Positions 9,186-18,856 of a DNA stretch of 64,000 nt are shown here, in pieces. A program made the position numbers and the translations under genes. The DNA is from Halovulum dunhuangense. Lineage in GTDB: Bacteria > Pseudomonadota > Alphaproteobacteria > Rhodobacterales > Rhodobacteraceae. The stretch is from NCBI RefSeq assembly GCF_013093415.1, contig NZ_JABFBC010000002.1:682001-746000 (forward strand). Direction: 5' to 3'. The stretch's first letter is position 1; every line of letters begins with the position of its first letter. A model generated the notes under the pieces. That model worked only from the letters and a program-made list of their open reading frames with translations. It ran no database searches and was not told the origin of the DNA.

Positions 9186-9902
9186 GATCAGATGCGCCAG
9201 CCGCTCTCGGGCGGGTGGCAGCGTCTTGCCGAGCGCGGGCATCAGCCGCGCGTTCAGGAAATGCCCCGAAAGCCGCATTCCGTCGGCCAGGTCAGCGGCG
9301 GTGATAGGCGCCGCCCCGGCATCTGCCCGCAGGAACGGCGGCAAGGTCAGCAGCCGGTCGGCCCAGTCGGCCCCGGCGCCACCCGCAACGGCGCGCCCGG
9401 ATTTCGGCGATACCCAGGCCAGCCCTTCCGCCGCGCCGGTCAGCGCGCAGCTCTCAAGCTCCAGCCCGAAGCCAAGCTCGGCCAGCAGCGCCAGTTCCCA
9501 GTCGATGTAATGCGCGGGCCAAGCGGGGGCGCCCGCCTCCATCGCGTCGAGAAGCGCCACGGTCTGCCGGTAAAGCGCCGGAAACGGCTGCCGCTCGGCC
9601 AGGGCTGTCTGCGCCAGCGCCGTCACCGCCCCGAGGCCGGCCAGCGCAAGCCGGTCCGACATTATCCCGGCGCGCGCCTGAAGCGGTTCCACGGTGAAAT
9701 TGCCCAGGTGATCCGCCAGCCGCGCACGCCAGCCCAGCGCAAGCTGCGCGCCGGGCTGGAGGATCGGCGCAAGCCTGCGCCCGCCGCCACCGCGCACCAG
9801 CCCGGCATGGCGGCCCTGCCCTTCGGTCAGCACCTCGATGATCGCGGCGCTCTCGCCATGCCTGCGCACGGACAGAAGCACCCCCTCGCCCTGCCACTCC
9901 AT
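9174..9902 (-). CDS. recO: DNA repair protein RecO
   Basis: Recombination mediator of 242 residues that, with RecR, loads RecA on SSB-coated DNA in RecF-type gap repair. The N-terminal OB fold starts MEWQGEGVLLSVRRHGESA and includes the typical GRHAGLVRGG segment. The helical C-terminal region includes ELALLAELGFGLELESCALTG. Only one Cys of the zinc finger seen in some RecO proteins is evident, as is common in alphaproteobacteria. It is the last gene of the minus-strand housekeeping block, 9 bp after DUF1491. Confidence 0.93.
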   Translation of the reverse strand: MEWQGEGVLLSVRRHGESAAIIEVLTEGQGRHAGLVRGGGGRRLAPILQPGAQLALGWRARLADHLGNFTVEPLQARAGIMSDRLALAGLGAVTALAQTALAERQPFPALYRQTVALLDAMEAGAPAWPAHYIDWELALLAELGFGLELESCALTGAAEGLAWVSPKSGRAVAGGAGADWADRLLTLPPFLRADAGAAPITAADLADGMRLSGHFLNARLMPALGKTLPPARERLAHLILRL

Positions 9903-9911
9903 GATGCGACG

Positions 9912-10238
9912 CTACTCCGCCAACCCGTCCTCGTCGAGCAGGTGGCGCCCGGCGCGATCCTCGACCTCGATCACCCATAGATCCGGGTCATATTTCCGCT
10001 GGCGGGCGATGGCCGCGTCAACGTCCGGCTCTGCCCCCTCGGCCAGCAGGGCCCAGACGCGCTGCCCGTCCAGCCCCAGGCTGCGTGTGAAAGCCCGCGC
10101 CTGCCCGTCCAGCGTCGATTGCTTGACCAGGACCGCACCGGCAGTCGCGTCGCCGCGCGCCACGACAAAGGCCGGGATGTCCGCCAGCCGCAGCCGCGCA
10201 AGATAGGCCTGCACCCAGAACTCGGCTGTCAGCCGCAT
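9912..10238 (-). CDS. DUF1491 family protein
   Basis: Small 108-residue soluble protein, recognised as DUF1491 from MRLTAEFWVQAYLARL and FVVARGDATAGAVLVKQ. The family is nearly confined to alphaproteobacteria and typically sits between era and recO, exactly as here. The function is unknown. It has no signal peptide or membrane segment. It lies 18 bp after era and 9 bp before recO, so it is part of the operon. Confidence 0.88.
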   Translation of the reverse strand: MRLTAEFWVQAYLARLRLADIPAFVVARGDATAGAVLVKQSTLDGQARAFTRSLGLDGQRVWALLAEGAEPDVDAAIARQRKYDPDLWVIEVEDRAGRHLLDEDGLAE

Positions 10239-10256
10239 GCGCGAAAGGCCCCCCGA

Positions 10257-11165
10257 TCAATCTCCGTCGTGGAAATCGAGGCCCATTTCCTCGTAGCGCT
10301 CGATCTCTTCCTGCCAGTTCTCGCGCACCCGGACCTCGAGGAAAAGATGCACCCTGCGGTCGAGAAACTTCTCCAGCTCCTCCCGCGCGGCGATGGAGAC
10401 CTGCTTGATCGTGGCGCCCTTGGGGCCCAGCGCGATGCCGCGGTGGCCTGCGCGGGCGACATAGATCACCTGCTGGATGCGCACGGACCCGTCCTTGCGC
10501 TCTTCCCATTCCTCGGTCTCGACGGTCAGCTGGTAGGGCAGTTCCTGGTGCAGCCGCAGGGTCAGCTTCTCGCGGGTGATCTCGGCGGCGATCATGCGCA
10601 GCGGCAGATCCGCGATCTGATCCTCGGGGTAGAGCCATGGCCCCACCGGCAGGTGCTCGGCCAGCCAGCGGCGCAGGTCGTCGACGCCAGACCCCTTTTC
10701 GGCCGAGATCATGAAGGTGGCGGCGAAATCGCGGCGGGCGTTCAGTTCCCGCGACAGCGCCAGCAGCGTGTCGCGCTTCACGCGGTCGATCTTGTTGATC
10801 GCCAGCACCACCGGGCGACCGGCGGCGCGTTCCTCCAGCGCCTTGAGAATTTCCTCGACACCCTCGGTGATGCCGCGATGCGCCTCGACCATCAGCACGA
10901 CGACATCCGCATCCGCCGCACCCGACCACGCGGCCGAGACCATCGCCCGGTCCAGCCTGCGCCGTGGACGGAACAGGCCCGGCGTGTCCACGAAGACGAT
11001 CTGCGCCTCGCCCTCGAGCGCGACGCCCCGGATCCGCGCCCGTGTCGTCTGCACCTTGTGGGTGACGATCGACACCTTGGCCCCGACCATCCGGTTCAGA
11101 AGCGTCGATTTCCCGGCATTGGGTTCCCCGATCAGGGCAACGAAGCCGCATCTCGTATCGGTCAT
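10257..11165 (-). CDS. era: GTPase Era
   Basis: Essential GTPase of 302 residues that binds 16S rRNA during 30S maturation. The G motifs are in order: GEPNAGKST (residues 13-21), a switch-I threonine in [19 protein letters not shown] and SAEKGSG. The C-terminal KH domain is visible as [21 protein letters not shown]-type sequence followed by [18 protein letters not shown]. Its ATG overlaps the rnc stop as ATGA, so translation is coupled. Longer in-frame starts inside rnc were rejected because [13 protein letters not shown] gives the usual N terminus. Confidence 0.97.
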   Translation of the reverse strand: MTDTRCGFVALIGEPNAGKSTLLNRMVGAKVSIVTHKVQTTRARIRGVALEGEAQIVFVDTPGLFRPRRRLDRAMVSAAWSGAADADVVVLMVEAHRGITEGVEEILKALEERAAGRPVVLAINKIDRVKRDTLLALSRELNARRDFAATFMISAEKGSGVDDLRRWLAEHLPVGPWLYPEDQIADLPLRMIAAEITREKLTLRLHQELPYQLTVETEEWEERKDGSVRIQQVIYVARAGHRGIALGPKGATIKQVSIAAREELEKFLDRRVHLFLEVRVRENWQEEIERYEEMGLDFHDGD

Positions 11166-11848
11166 GCGTGGCCCTCCAGCCGTTCGAGAAGCGCGCCGGC
11201 CGCCGCCTGCTGCGCGGCCCGCTTGGAATTGGCGGTGGCGGTCGCCCGCTCGCCGGTGGACAGAACCGCCGATATGGTGAACTGCGGCGCGTGGTCCGGG
11301 CCCCTGCGTCCCTCCTCGACATAGTCGGGAGGGGTCAGGCCGCGGGCCTGGGCCCATTCCTGAAGCGCGGTCTTGGGGTCGCGCGCCGTCGCCTCGGCCA
11401 CTCGGATCCGGGGCGCCCAGAGCCGGAGGACAAGATCCTGCGCTGCCGCGAAACCGGCATCGAGGTAGACGGCCGCGATCACCGCCTCCATCGCGTCGGC
11501 CAGCAGCGCCTGCTTGCGCCGCCCGCCCGTCGCCCGCTCGGACCGGCCCATGATCAGCGCGCTGCCAAGGTCGATGGCTTCGGCGATCTCGGCGCAGGCT
11601 TCCTTGCGGACAAGCGCGTTGAACCGGGGCGCAAGATCCCCCTCGCGCGCGTCGGGGTCGTCGGCCAGCAACGCCTCGGCGATCACCAGCCCCAGGACGC
11701 GGTCGCCCAGGAATTCCAGCCGCTGGTTGTCGCGCCGAACGGGACCGGAATGCGAGGCATGGGTCAGCGCCTCTTCCAGCAGGGACGCGTCCGTGAAGTC
11801 ATGTCCCAGGCGGCGGGCAAACTCGGCCTGTGGCGGTTGCAGCTTCAC
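11162..11848 (-). CDS. rnc: Ribonuclease III
   Basis: Double-strand RNA endonuclease (228 residues) for rRNA and mRNA processing. The signature is [19 protein letters not shown]. Metal-binding residues fit Glu45 and Asp49, with Asp118 and Glu121 in [17 protein letters not shown]. The C-terminal double-stranded RNA-binding domain runs from about residue 155 and ends [18 protein letters not shown]. The start is GTG, one base after the lepB stop. It overlaps era by 4 bp. Confidence 0.97.
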   Translation of the reverse strand: MKLQPPQAEFARRLGHDFTDASLLEEALTHASHSGPVRRDNQRLEFLGDRVLGLVIAEALLADDPDAREGDLAPRFNALVRKEACAEIAEAIDLGSALIMGRSERATGGRRKQALLADAMEAVIAAVYLDAGFAAAQDLVLRLWAPRIRVAEATARDPKTALQEWAQARGLTPPDYVEEGRRGPDHAPQFTISAVLSTGERATATANSKRAAQQAAAGALLERLEGHA

Positions 11849-11849
11849 G

Positions 11850-12665
11850 TCACTCCACCAGCATGAAGAAGCGGTCTGCGCGCCAGGTCCAGAAATGGAT
11901 GATGGACGAGCCGGCGGAAGAGAACAGGATCAAGTCGGCGCGGCCGATCAGGTTGCGCAGCGGCACCATGCCGACACCGTTCGCCGCCTGCGAGAAGCGG
12001 CTGTCCACCGAATTGTCGCGGTTGTCGCCCATGAAGAAGAAATGCCCCTCGGGCACCTCGAAGGGGCCGCGGTTGTCGGCGGCCGTCTCGCCGATGTTCA
12101 GGACCGGGTAGCTCACGCCATTGGGCAGCGTCTCGATCGCGCGCTCCTTCACGCATTCCCCGCCCAGGCCGACAGGCCCGTTGCGCAGGCAGCGCGGCAA
12201 CGAACGCGCGGGGCCCTGCTGCTCGTAGGTCTCGGTGAAGAAGCCGTCGGCCACCTGCTGCACCGGCTCGCCGTTCAGGATGATCCCGCCATCGCGGATC
12301 TCGATCGTGTCGCCCGGCAGGCCGATCAGGCGCTTGATGTAGTCCTCGCCCGAAACGGGGTGGCGAAACACCACCACATCCCCACGCTCGGGATCGGACC
12401 CCAGCAACCGCCCCTCGCGGTCGGCCAGGGCACCGCAGAAATCCACCCCGGCGATCGACGGGCAGGAATAGGCGGAATAGCCGTAGGCGAACTTGTTCAC
12501 GAACAGGAAATCGCCGATCAGCAGCGTCTGCTTCATCGAGCCGGACGGGATCCAGAAGGGCTGGAACAGCAGCGTCCGGATCAGGCCCGCAAGGATCAGC
12601 GCATAGGCCAGCGTCTTGATCAGCTCGAGGATGCCACCGCCCGAGGATTTTTCCTTTTTCGCCAT
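11850..12665 (-). CDS. lepB: Signal peptidase I
   Basis: Membrane-anchored leader peptidase of 271 residues with one N-terminal membrane segment ([16 protein letters not shown]). The Ser-Lys dyad is visible: Ser43 in [10 protein letters not shown] and Lys111 in [12 protein letters not shown]. Box E is [17 protein letters not shown]. Extra Cys-containing loops lie between boxes ([10 protein letters not shown] and [13 protein letters not shown]), plausibly disulfides in the periplasm. The start at 12665 gives [10 protein letters not shown]; an ATG 15 codons upstream is possible but lacks a better ribosome-binding site. It sits between acpS and rnc. Confidence 0.96.
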   Translation of the reverse strand: MAKKEKSSGGGILELIKTLAYALILAGLIRTLLFQPFWIPSGSMKQTLLIGDFLFVNKFAYGYSAYSCPSIAGVDFCGALADREGRLLGSDPERGDVVVFRHPVSGEDYIKRLIGLPGDTIEIRDGGIILNGEPVQQVADGFFTETYEQQGPARSLPRCLRNGPVGLGGECVKERAIETLPNGVSYPVLNIGETAADNRGPFEVPEGHFFFMGDNRDNSVDSRFSQAANGVGMVPLRNLIGRADLILFSSAGSSIIHFWTWRADRFFMLVE

Positions 12666-12720
12666 TTGTTCGCCGCCGCTGCAAGGGTTCGCGCGCTTGT
12701 CGCGCGGCATCCCCCGGGAG

Positions 12721-13137
12721 TCAAGCGCCGCCCATCGGACTGCGCGGGCGCGCCTCGATCACGACGAAAGCCTGCGCCCAAGGGTGGTCGTCGGTCAGCG
12801 TCACATGCACCACCGCCTCGTGCCCCGGTGGGGTCATCTCGGCCAGCCGTTCGGCGGCCCAGCCGGTCAGTTCCATCACCGGCTGGCCGGTCGGCAGGTT
12901 GCTCACGCCCATGTCGCGCCAGGCGATGCCCATGCGCAGCCCGGTGCCCAGCGCCTTGGAACAGGCCTCCTTGGCGGCCCAGCGCTTGGCGTAGGTGCCG
13001 GCCGTATCAAGGCGACGCTCGGCCTTTTGCTGCTCGCGTTCGGTGAAGACGCGGTTGCGGAACCGGTCGCCGAAACGATCGAGCGTGGCCGCGATACGGT
13101 CGATGTTGCACAGATCGGTACCGATGCCGAGGATCAT
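12721..13137 (-). CDS. acpS: Holo-[acyl-carrier-protein] synthase
   Basis: Phosphopantetheinyl transferase of 138 residues that activates acyl carrier protein with CoA. The motifs are [15 protein letters not shown] (metal-binding Asp8) and [17 protein letters not shown] (catalytic Glu-Ala region), both complete. The chosen ATG at 13135-13137 gives the standard N terminus; MRA may precede it. It lies between the repeat-rich exported gene and lepB in the conserved pdxJ-acpS-lepB order. Confidence 0.95.
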   Translation of the reverse strand: MILGIGTDLCNIDRIAATLDRFGDRFRNRVFTEREQQKAERRLDTAGTYAKRWAAKEACSKALGTGLRMGIAWRDMGVSNLPTGQPVMELTGWAAERLAEMTPPGHEAVVHVTLTDDHPWAQAFVVIEARPRSPMGGA

Positions 13138-13233
13138 GGCGCGCATCCCAGAAGGTCTGACGCGTCCAGATAGCGGCGAGGCGCGGCCCACCGCAAGAGG
13201 GCGGGCCGCAAGGGATCGGGGATCGGCGCCCGC

Positions 13234-13842
13234 TCAGTTGCCGTAGCTGATCGCCCCTGTCGCCCGGTCAACGGTCAGGTTCTGGGCGACGGCCCCGTCG
13301 GGCCCAAGGATCGCGGCGGTGATGGTCTCACCGGCCTCGGCCACATCGCCCAGGCTGTAGGTTCCCATCCCCCAGCGCTGGAGCCGCCGCTCGAGAAAGG
13401 CGCAGACATCATCGACCGACAGGTTCATGTCGCGCATGACCTGGCCACCGAACATGCCCCCGAAGCCGTAGCCCGGCCCGCCCTGGTAGTTGAAGCCGGC
13501 CCCCGGCCCCCAGCGGTTGGCGTTCGGATCGCCGGGATAGCCGTAGCCGCCACCCTGCATCATGCCCGGCCCCATGCCCTGCATCATTCCCGGGCCCATG
13601 CCGTAGCCGGGACCCATTCCGTATCCCGGTCCGCCCTGATAGCCGAAGCCGGCGCCCGGACCGGGCCCCCAGCGGCTGGTGTTCGGATCGCCGGGATAGC
13701 CGTAGCCGCCACCCTGCATCATGCCCGGCCCCATGCCGTAGCCGGGACCGCCCCCCCATTGCGGGGCCTGCGCCGTGGAAGCCGTGGCCGCCAGGAGCCC
13801 CGCAGCGGCAAGCGCTGCAAGAAGCGTCTTCCTGCGTTTCAT
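13234..13842 (-). CDS. Exported Gly/Met-rich repeat protein
   Basis: Unrecognised 202-residue protein. It begins with a clear signal peptide, MKRRKTLLAALAAAGLLAATASTAQA, cut to about residue 26. The middle, about residues 28-125, is low complexity, with GPGYGMGPGMMQGGGYGYP and DPN(T/A)(S/N)RWGPG blocks repeated. A perfect 57-bp direct repeat underlies it. The last ~65 residues look folded: MRDMNLSVDDVCAFLERRL, then LGPDGAVAQNLTVDRATG. Paired Met residues in a Gly matrix recall periplasmic copper-binding proteins, but this is an inference. It interrupts the otherwise standard acpS-pdxJ neighbourhood. The ATG at 13842 follows a GGGGATGGA element; an ATG five codons upstream is an alternative. 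Confidence 0.8.
   Translation of the reverse strand: MKRRKTLLAALAAAGLLAATASTAQAPQWGGGPGYGMGPGMMQGGGYGYPGDPNTSRWGPGPGAGFGYQGGPGYGMGPGYGMGPGMMQGMGPGMMQGGGYGYPGDPNANRWGPGAGFNYQGGPGYGFGGMFGGQVMRDMNLSVDDVCAFLERRLQRWGMGTYSLGDVAEAGETITAAILGPDGAVAQNLTVDRATGAISYGN
13522..13737. repeat. Perfect 57-bp in-frame direct repeat
   Basis: Identical 57-bp copies occupy 13522-13578 and 13681-13737. Their starts are 159 bp apart, exactly 53 codons, so copy-number change would keep frame. They encode a MGPGMMQGGGYGYPGDPN block in the exported protein. Shorter degenerate copies of the GPGYGMGPG unit lie between them. Confidence 0.9.
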
Positions 13843-13968
13843 CTGTCCATCCCCCATTTCCGGATCATCGCAGCGCGCGATGCCCCGCCGGGCCGAAACC
13901 CGGCGCAGGGTCAGACTGCGCCCGCCGTGGCGCAGGGGCATTGAGGCAGATCAAGCGGGGCGGAACCC

Positions 13969-14745
13969 TCAGCCGTCAAAGGCCTCCGCCCGGGCCGCGT
14001 CCATTTCCGCGCGCATCCTGTGGATGGCGGTCTCGAGCCCGGTAAAGATCGCCTCGCCGATCAGGAAATGGCCGATGTTCAGCTCCATCACCTCGGGGAA
14101 GGCGGCAACGGGACGCACCGTGTCATAGGTCAGGCCGTGGCCGGCATGAACTTCCAGGCCCAGCGAATGGGCATAGGCCGCCATGTCGCGCAGTCGGGCA
14201 AGCTCGGCATCGCGGGCGTCGACATGCCCCTCGGCATGGGCGTCGCAATAGGCGCCGGTGTGCAACTCGATCACCGGTGCACCGATCCGCGCCGCCGCCT
14301 CGATCTGGCGGGCGTCGGCGGCGATGAAGATCGACACCCGGCACCCCGCATCGCGCAGCGGCGCGATGAAATGGGCAAGGCGGTTCTCTTCCCGCGCCAC
14401 TTCCAGCCCGCCCTCGGTGGTGCGCTCCTCGCGCCGCTCGGGCACGATGCAGACGGCATGCGGCGTGTGGCGCAGGGCGATCTTCTGCATTTCTTCGGTG
14501 GCAGCCATCTCGAAGTTGAGCGGCACGCCGATCTCGGCCATCAGCCGCTCGATATCCGCGTCACGGATGTGGCGGCGATCCTCGCGCAGATGCGCGGTGA
14601 TGCCATCGGCGCCGGCGGCTTCCGCCAGCTTCGCGGCCCGCACCGGATCAGGCACGTCGCCGCCGCGCGCGTTGCGCACCGTTGCGACGTGATCGATGTT
14701 CACGCCCAGCCGCAGGCGGCCGAGAGGGGCGGTAAGGCGCGTCAT
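13969..14745 (-). CDS. pdxJ: Pyridoxine 5'-phosphate synthase
   Basis: Cytoplasmic TIM-barrel enzyme (258 residues) joining 1-deoxyxylulose 5-phosphate with 3-amino-2-oxopropyl phosphate to form pyridoxine 5'-phosphate. It has the N-terminal motif [19 protein letters not shown], the catalytic segment [22 protein letters not shown] and the phosphate site [12 protein letters not shown]. It starts at the ATG at 14743-14745 after AAGGACA. The long in-frame upstream extension is antisense-free noise from the DUF2062 gene. Its place upstream of acpS is conserved. Confidence 0.97.
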   Translation of the reverse strand: MTRLTAPLGRLRLGVNIDHVATVRNARGGDVPDPVRAAKLAEAAGADGITAHLREDRRHIRDADIERLMAEIGVPLNFEMAATEEMQKIALRHTPHAVCIVPERREERTTEGGLEVAREENRLAHFIAPLRDAGCRVSIFIAADARQIEAAARIGAPVIELHTGAYCDAHAEGHVDARDAELARLRDMAAYAHSLGLEVHAGHGLTYDTVRPVAAFPEVMELNIGHFLIGEAIFTGLETAIHRMRAEMDAARAEAFDG

Positions 14746-14771
14746 GGCGGGTTTGTCCTTTCCTTCGGGCG

Positions 14772-15437
14772 TCAGCGGCCTTCGTTGGCCAGACGCCGCG
14801 CCGCATGCTCGGCCTTCTGGCGTGCCAGCCGCTCCTGCGCCTTGTGCAACAATCTGGACCGCCGGCGCGCCTGGTAGGCAGCAACCAGCGGTCTCGTGAG
14901 GAAATAGAAGATCACCGCAGCTATCAAGCCCGGCAGCAGGCCGCCCACGAAATACGGGACGAAGACGTCGCTCCAGAACGTGCCCAGCCGCCCCCAGGAC
15001 GCATGACCAAGACCGAAGATCGACAGGAACGACTCCCACAGGTCGGACAGGGCGCCGGTAAAGGCCTGTTGCACCGTCGCCTGATCAGGGCCGCTGCCGG
15101 ACATCCCGAACATCCGTCGCCCCAGCCCCAGCGAGATGGCGCCAAACACGGGGAACGTCACCGGATTGCCGACGAAGGTTCCGATCATCGCGGCCAGGAT
15201 GTTGCCCCGGATCATCCACGCGATCAGGGCGGCATAGAGGAAGTGCAGGCCGAACAGCGGGCTGAACGACACGAAGACGCCACAGGCAAAACCGAGAGAG
15301 ATCTTGTGCGGCGTGTCGGGCAGCCGCTTCAGCCGGTGGCCGACATATTCGATGGCCCTGCGCCAGCCGCGGCGAGGATAGACACCCTCGCGAAGCTTGC
15401 GCCAGAAAGACAGCGGCTTGCGCCGTTTGAACACCAT
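14772..15437 (-). CDS. DUF2062 membrane protein
   Basis: Protein of 221 residues with a basic N terminus ([22 protein letters not shown]) and three or four hydrophobic helices. The family signature is [20 protein letters not shown] and [15 protein letters not shown] basic, Arg/Ala-rich tail follows the last helix. DUF2062 proteins are inner-membrane proteins of unknown function, and in Rhodobacterales one often sits between pdxJ and the (p)ppGpp synthetase, as here. Confidence 0.87.
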   Translation of the reverse strand: MVFKRRKPLSFWRKLREGVYPRRGWRRAIEYVGHRLKRLPDTPHKISLGFACGVFVSFSPLFGLHFLYAALIAWMIRGNILAAMIGTFVGNPVTFPVFGAISLGLGRRMFGMSGSGPDQATVQQAFTGALSDLWESFLSIFGLGHASWGRLGTFWSDVFVPYFVGGLLPGLIAAVIFYFLTRPLVAAYQARRRSRLLHKAQERLARQKAEHAARRLANEGR

Positions 15438-15510
15438 ATCGACCTGCGGCCCCCGGAATCCCGCGCGGCGACCGTGCCACGCGGACTAGTTTGACCGTTC
15501 CTTCTCATAC

Positions 15511-17655
15511 CTAATATCTGGCACGAAGCGGTTCGACGACCATGCCACGAAATCTTTTCACCTCCGTGACGTCCGAATCCGCCTCGAGCGCGGTCTGCAC
15601 GTTGTGGAGATGCTGTATGTCCCGCACCTCCAGATCGATCACCACCCTGTAGAAATCAGGTTTGCGATCCGTGAACACGATGTCGCTGATATTCGCGTGC
15701 TGCTCGCCGATCAGGGTGCAGATCCGTCCCAGCACGCCCGCGTCGTTGGCGATCACCACCTCGATGCAGGCGATATGCGGCGTGCGCGAGGCGGTCGGCG
15801 TCCAGGCAAGGTCGATCCAGCGATCCGCCTCGTCCTCCAGCGCGGCCAGCGTCGCGCAGTCGATGGCATGGACCTGCACGCCCTGCCCCTTGACCGCGAT
15901 ACCGACGATCCGCTCGCCGGGCAGCGGCTGGCAGCACGGCGCGGGTTGCGCGGTCTGGCCGTCCAGCAGGCCCACGATCGGCCTGTCCGCGGCGTTGCGG
16001 TCGCGGAGAAAGTCCTCTTCGCGCAGCAATTCGGGATAAAGCGTCCGCACCAGGTCGCGCCCGGTCAGTTCGGCCGCGCCCAGCCGCGCCAGCAACTCGT
16101 CGGCGTTCTCCAGCAGCAGTTGCTTGGCGGCGGTCTTGAGCGCCTTGTCCGTGGCCTTCTTGCCGACACGTTCGAGTGCGACCCGGGCAATCTCGGCGCC
16201 CAGGCGGATATGGCCGGCGCGGTGCTCTTCGCGCAGGCTGCGCCGGATCGCCGCCTTGGCGCGGCCGGTCACGACCATGTCCTCCCAGCTGGGCTGGGGG
16301 CGCTGACCCTCGGCGCGGATGATCGTCACCGACTGGCCGTTCCTGAGCCGTGTCCAGAGCGGCACGCGCTGCCCATCCACCTTGGCGCCGACGCAGCTGT
16401 CGCCGATCCGCGTGTGGATCGCATAGGCGAAGTCGATGGGCGTGGCGCCGCGCGGCAGCTTGATGACCTCGCCCTTCGGCGTGAAGCAGAACACCTGGTC
16501 GGTGAACATCTCGAGCTTGACATGCTCGAGGAAGTCCGACGGGTTCTCGGCGGTCTCGAAACTCTGCGTCAGCTGCGCAAGCCAGCGGACCGGATCGACC
16601 ACGAAGGGGTTCTCGAAGCGGGTTCCTTCCCGGTAGGACCAGTGCGCGGCGACGCCGGTCTCGGCCACCTCGTGCATTTCGCGGGTGCGGATCTGCACCT
16701 CTACCCGCTTGGCCGAACGGCCCGATACGGTGGTGTGGATCGACCGATAGCCGTTCGACTTGGGCTGGCTGATATAGTCCTTGAAGCGCCCGGGCACCGC
16801 CATCCAGCGCTGGTGGACGGCACCCAGCGCGACGTAGCAGTCCTCGACCGAATTGGTGATGATGCGGAAGCCGTAGATGTCCGACAGCCGGCCGAACCCC
16901 TCGCCCTTTTCCTGCATCTTGCGCCAGATCGAATAGGGCTTCTTCTCGCGCCCGATCACCTGCGCCTCGACCGCGTGCTGGTCCAGCACCTTGCGGATAT
17001 CCTCGGTGATCTGGGGGATCAGATCGCCGGTTTCCTTCTTCAGCGTGATGAAGCGCCGGATGATCGACTGGCGCGCATCGGGGTTGAGGATGCGGAAGGC
17101 GATGTCCTCCAGCTCCTCGCGCATCCACTGCATGCCCATGCGACCCGCCAGCGGCGCATAGATGTCCATCGTCTCGCGCGCCTTGCGGGCCTGCTTCTCG
17201 AGCGGAAGGTGCCGGATGGTGCGCATGTTGTGCAGCCGGTCGGCAAGCTTGACCAGCAGCACGCGCAGATCCTTGGACATGGCCATCAGAAGCTTGCGGA
17301 AATTCTCCGCCTGCTCGGTCTCGACCGAGGACAGCTCCAGGTTGGTCAGCTTGGTCACGCCGTCGACAAGCTGCGCGATCTCCGTCCCGAATCGCGCCTC
17401 GACCGCGGAATAGGTCGAGCCGGTGTCCTCGATCGTGTCGTGCAGCAGCGCCGTCACGATGGTGGCATCGTCCAGCCGCTGCTCTGCCAGCAGCGCCGCC
17501 ACCTCGACCGGGTGCATGAAATAGGGTTCGCCCGAAGCGCGGAACTGACCCGCGTGCGCCTGCATGCCATAGGCATAGGCGTCGCGGATCAGGGCCTCGT
17601 TGGTGTGCGGGTTGTAGACCCGGATGAGATCGACCAGTTCCTCGTCGGTGATCAT
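15511..17655 (-). CDS. rsh: Bifunctional (p)ppGpp synthetase/hydrolase (RelA/SpoT homolog)
   Basis: Stringent-response enzyme of 714 residues, probably the cell's single long Rsh. The HD hydrolase domain holds His72-Asp73 in TALLHDTIEDT. The synthetase domain holds RLSDIYGFRII and RFKDYISQPKSNGYRSIHT. Then come a TGS domain (VFCFTPKGEVIKLPRGATPI) and a C-terminal ACT domain (IEVVIANDAGVLGRICTLI). Both catalytic halves look intact. The ATG at 17653-17655 gives the usual MITDEELVDLIR start. It lies downstream of rpoZ, a pairing conserved across proteobacteria. Confidence 0.97.
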   Translation of the reverse strand: MITDEELVDLIRVYNPHTNEALIRDAYAYGMQAHAGQFRASGEPYFMHPVEVAALLAEQRLDDATIVTALLHDTIEDTGSTYSAVEARFGTEIAQLVDGVTKLTNLELSSVETEQAENFRKLLMAMSKDLRVLLVKLADRLHNMRTIRHLPLEKQARKARETMDIYAPLAGRMGMQWMREELEDIAFRILNPDARQSIIRRFITLKKETGDLIPQITEDIRKVLDQHAVEAQVIGREKKPYSIWRKMQEKGEGFGRLSDIYGFRIITNSVEDCYVALGAVHQRWMAVPGRFKDYISQPKSNGYRSIHTTVSGRSAKRVEVQIRTREMHEVAETGVAAHWSYREGTRFENPFVVDPVRWLAQLTQSFETAENPSDFLEHVKLEMFTDQVFCFTPKGEVIKLPRGATPIDFAYAIHTRIGDSCVGAKVDGQRVPLWTRLRNGQSVTIIRAEGQRPQPSWEDMVVTGRAKAAIRRSLREEHRAGHIRLGAEIARVALERVGKKATDKALKTAAKQLLLENADELLARLGAAELTGRDLVRTLYPELLREEDFLRDRNAADRPIVGLLDGQTAQPAPCCQPLPGERIVGIAVKGQGVQVHAIDCATLAALEDEADRWIDLAWTPTASRTPHIACIEVVIANDAGVLGRICTLIGEQHANISDIVFTDRKPDFYRVVIDLEVRDIQHLHNVQTALEADSDVTEVKRFRGMVVEPLRARY

Positions 17656-17697
17656 AGCCGCATCCCGTTGGCCGGCCCTCATCGGGCCGGCAGGCGA

Positions 17698-18051
17698 TCA
17701 GCTTTCGCCCTGCGCTTCCATCAGGGCGCGCAGCAGCTTCTCTTCCGACATGTCGTCCTCGACCGGCGCAGGCTGGTCGGCCGACATCAGAAGCGCCATC
17801 TGGTCCTCTTCGGGCTCGTCCACCTCGATCTGGCGCTGATGGCTTTCGATCGCGCTCTCGCGCAGCTGTTCGGCGGTCAGCGTCTCGTCCGCGATCTCGC
17901 GCAGGGCGACGACGGGGTTCTTGTCGTTGTCGCGGTCGATGGTCAGCGGGGCGCCGGAAGACAGCTCGCGGGCACGGTGCGCCGCCAGCATCACCAGCTC
18001 GAACCGGTTGGGAACCTTGTCCACGCAATCTTCGACTGTCACTCGGGCCAT
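17698..18051 (-). CDS. rpoZ: RNA polymerase omega subunit
   Basis: RNA polymerase assembly subunit (117 residues) that also forms part of a ppGpp site in proteobacteria. [30 protein letters not shown] is the standard start, split here as [13 protein letters not shown] and [26 protein letters not shown] follows, then a long acidic tail typical of alphaproteobacteria. A GAGG element precedes the ATG. It is followed within 42 bp by rsh. Confidence 0.97.
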   Translation of the reverse strand: MARVTVEDCVDKVPNRFELVMLAAHRARELSSGAPLTIDRDNDKNPVVALREIADETLTAEQLRESAIESHQRQIEVDEPEEDQMALLMSADQPAPVEDDMSEEKLLRALMEAQGES

Positions 18052-18148
18052 AGGGGCCTCCTCCGCTCGCAGTTCGGTCCGGAAAAGCCGTTCCTAGTGC
18101 AATTCCTCTGCCAGCGCAAGCCGCACGCGGGACAGATGCGGGCCCGCG

Positions 18149-18742
18149 CTATTCCGCTACGTCGCGCTTGTCGGTCTGCTCGATCCGCCCGAGCGGGCCA
18201 ACGCCTGCCACTGCCTCGGCCGGAAGGGCCGACAGCATCTCGGTAGTGGATTGCCCGGTGACGGGATGGCGCCAGTCGGGCGCCAGTTCCGCCAGCGGCA
18301 CAAGCACGAAACCGCGCCGATGCAGGCCGGGATGGGGCAGGACAAGCGTGTCGACCGGGGCCTCGCGCCGCTCATCCTCGGACAGCGCCATCCAGCGCCG
18401 CACCGTCAGCTCGTCAGGCAGGATCTGCGCGCCGCAGGCCAGAAGGTCCAGATCGACCATCCGCGGCTGCCCGCGTCGTCCCTCGGCCCGGTCTAGGGCC
18501 GCCTCGATCCGGTCCAGCCGTTCCCGCACGGCATGGGGTTCGTGATCCGCGTGCACGTTCACGACCGCGTTCACATAGTCGGGGCCGGCACCCGAGGGTT
18601 GCGCCGGACTCACATAGAAACCCGTACGCTCCCGGACCTGCAACCCCAGCCCCTCCATGTGCCACAATGCGTGGGAAAGGAGATCGGCGGAGGTCTGCTT
18701 TCCGCTGGGCAGACTGGAGCACAAGGCGATCAGGTAATTCAT
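18149..18742 (-). CDS. folK: 2-amino-4-hydroxy-6-hydroxymethyldihydropteridine pyrophosphokinase
   Basis: Folate-pathway HPPK of 197 residues. Present are the pterin-binding GFYVSPAQPSG-type segment, the family signature RMVDLDLLACG with metal-binding Asp residues, and PHPGLHRRGFVLVPLAELAP. The N-terminal motif reads LIALCSSLPSG instead of the common ALGSNLG, as in many Rhodobacterales. About 35 residues at the C terminus are an extension. It is the first gene of the minus-strand block and diverges from the NYN gene. Confidence 0.93.
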   Translation of the reverse strand: MNYLIALCSSLPSGKQTSADLLSHALWHMEGLGLQVRERTGFYVSPAQPSGAGPDYVNAVVNVHADHEPHAVRERLDRIEAALDRAEGRRGQPRMVDLDLLACGAQILPDELTVRRWMALSEDERREAPVDTLVLPHPGLHRRGFVLVPLAELAPDWRHPVTGQSTTEMLSALPAEAVAGVGPLGRIEQTDKRDVAE

Positions 18743-18856
18743 TCTGGCGACCGTTTTGCGCTTTTATCGTTCACGCATTGCGCATACCCTGACGGTGTTG
18801 AAAGAATGTGCAAGCCTTTTTGTGTATGGAAAAGGCTTATTCTCCGGGGGCAAGGA

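Noticed and set aside
15604-18246. 880-codon plus-strand frame opposite rsh/rpoZ/folK
   Set aside because: Antisense shadow spanning three well-defined genes, composition typical of reverse-frame GC bias.
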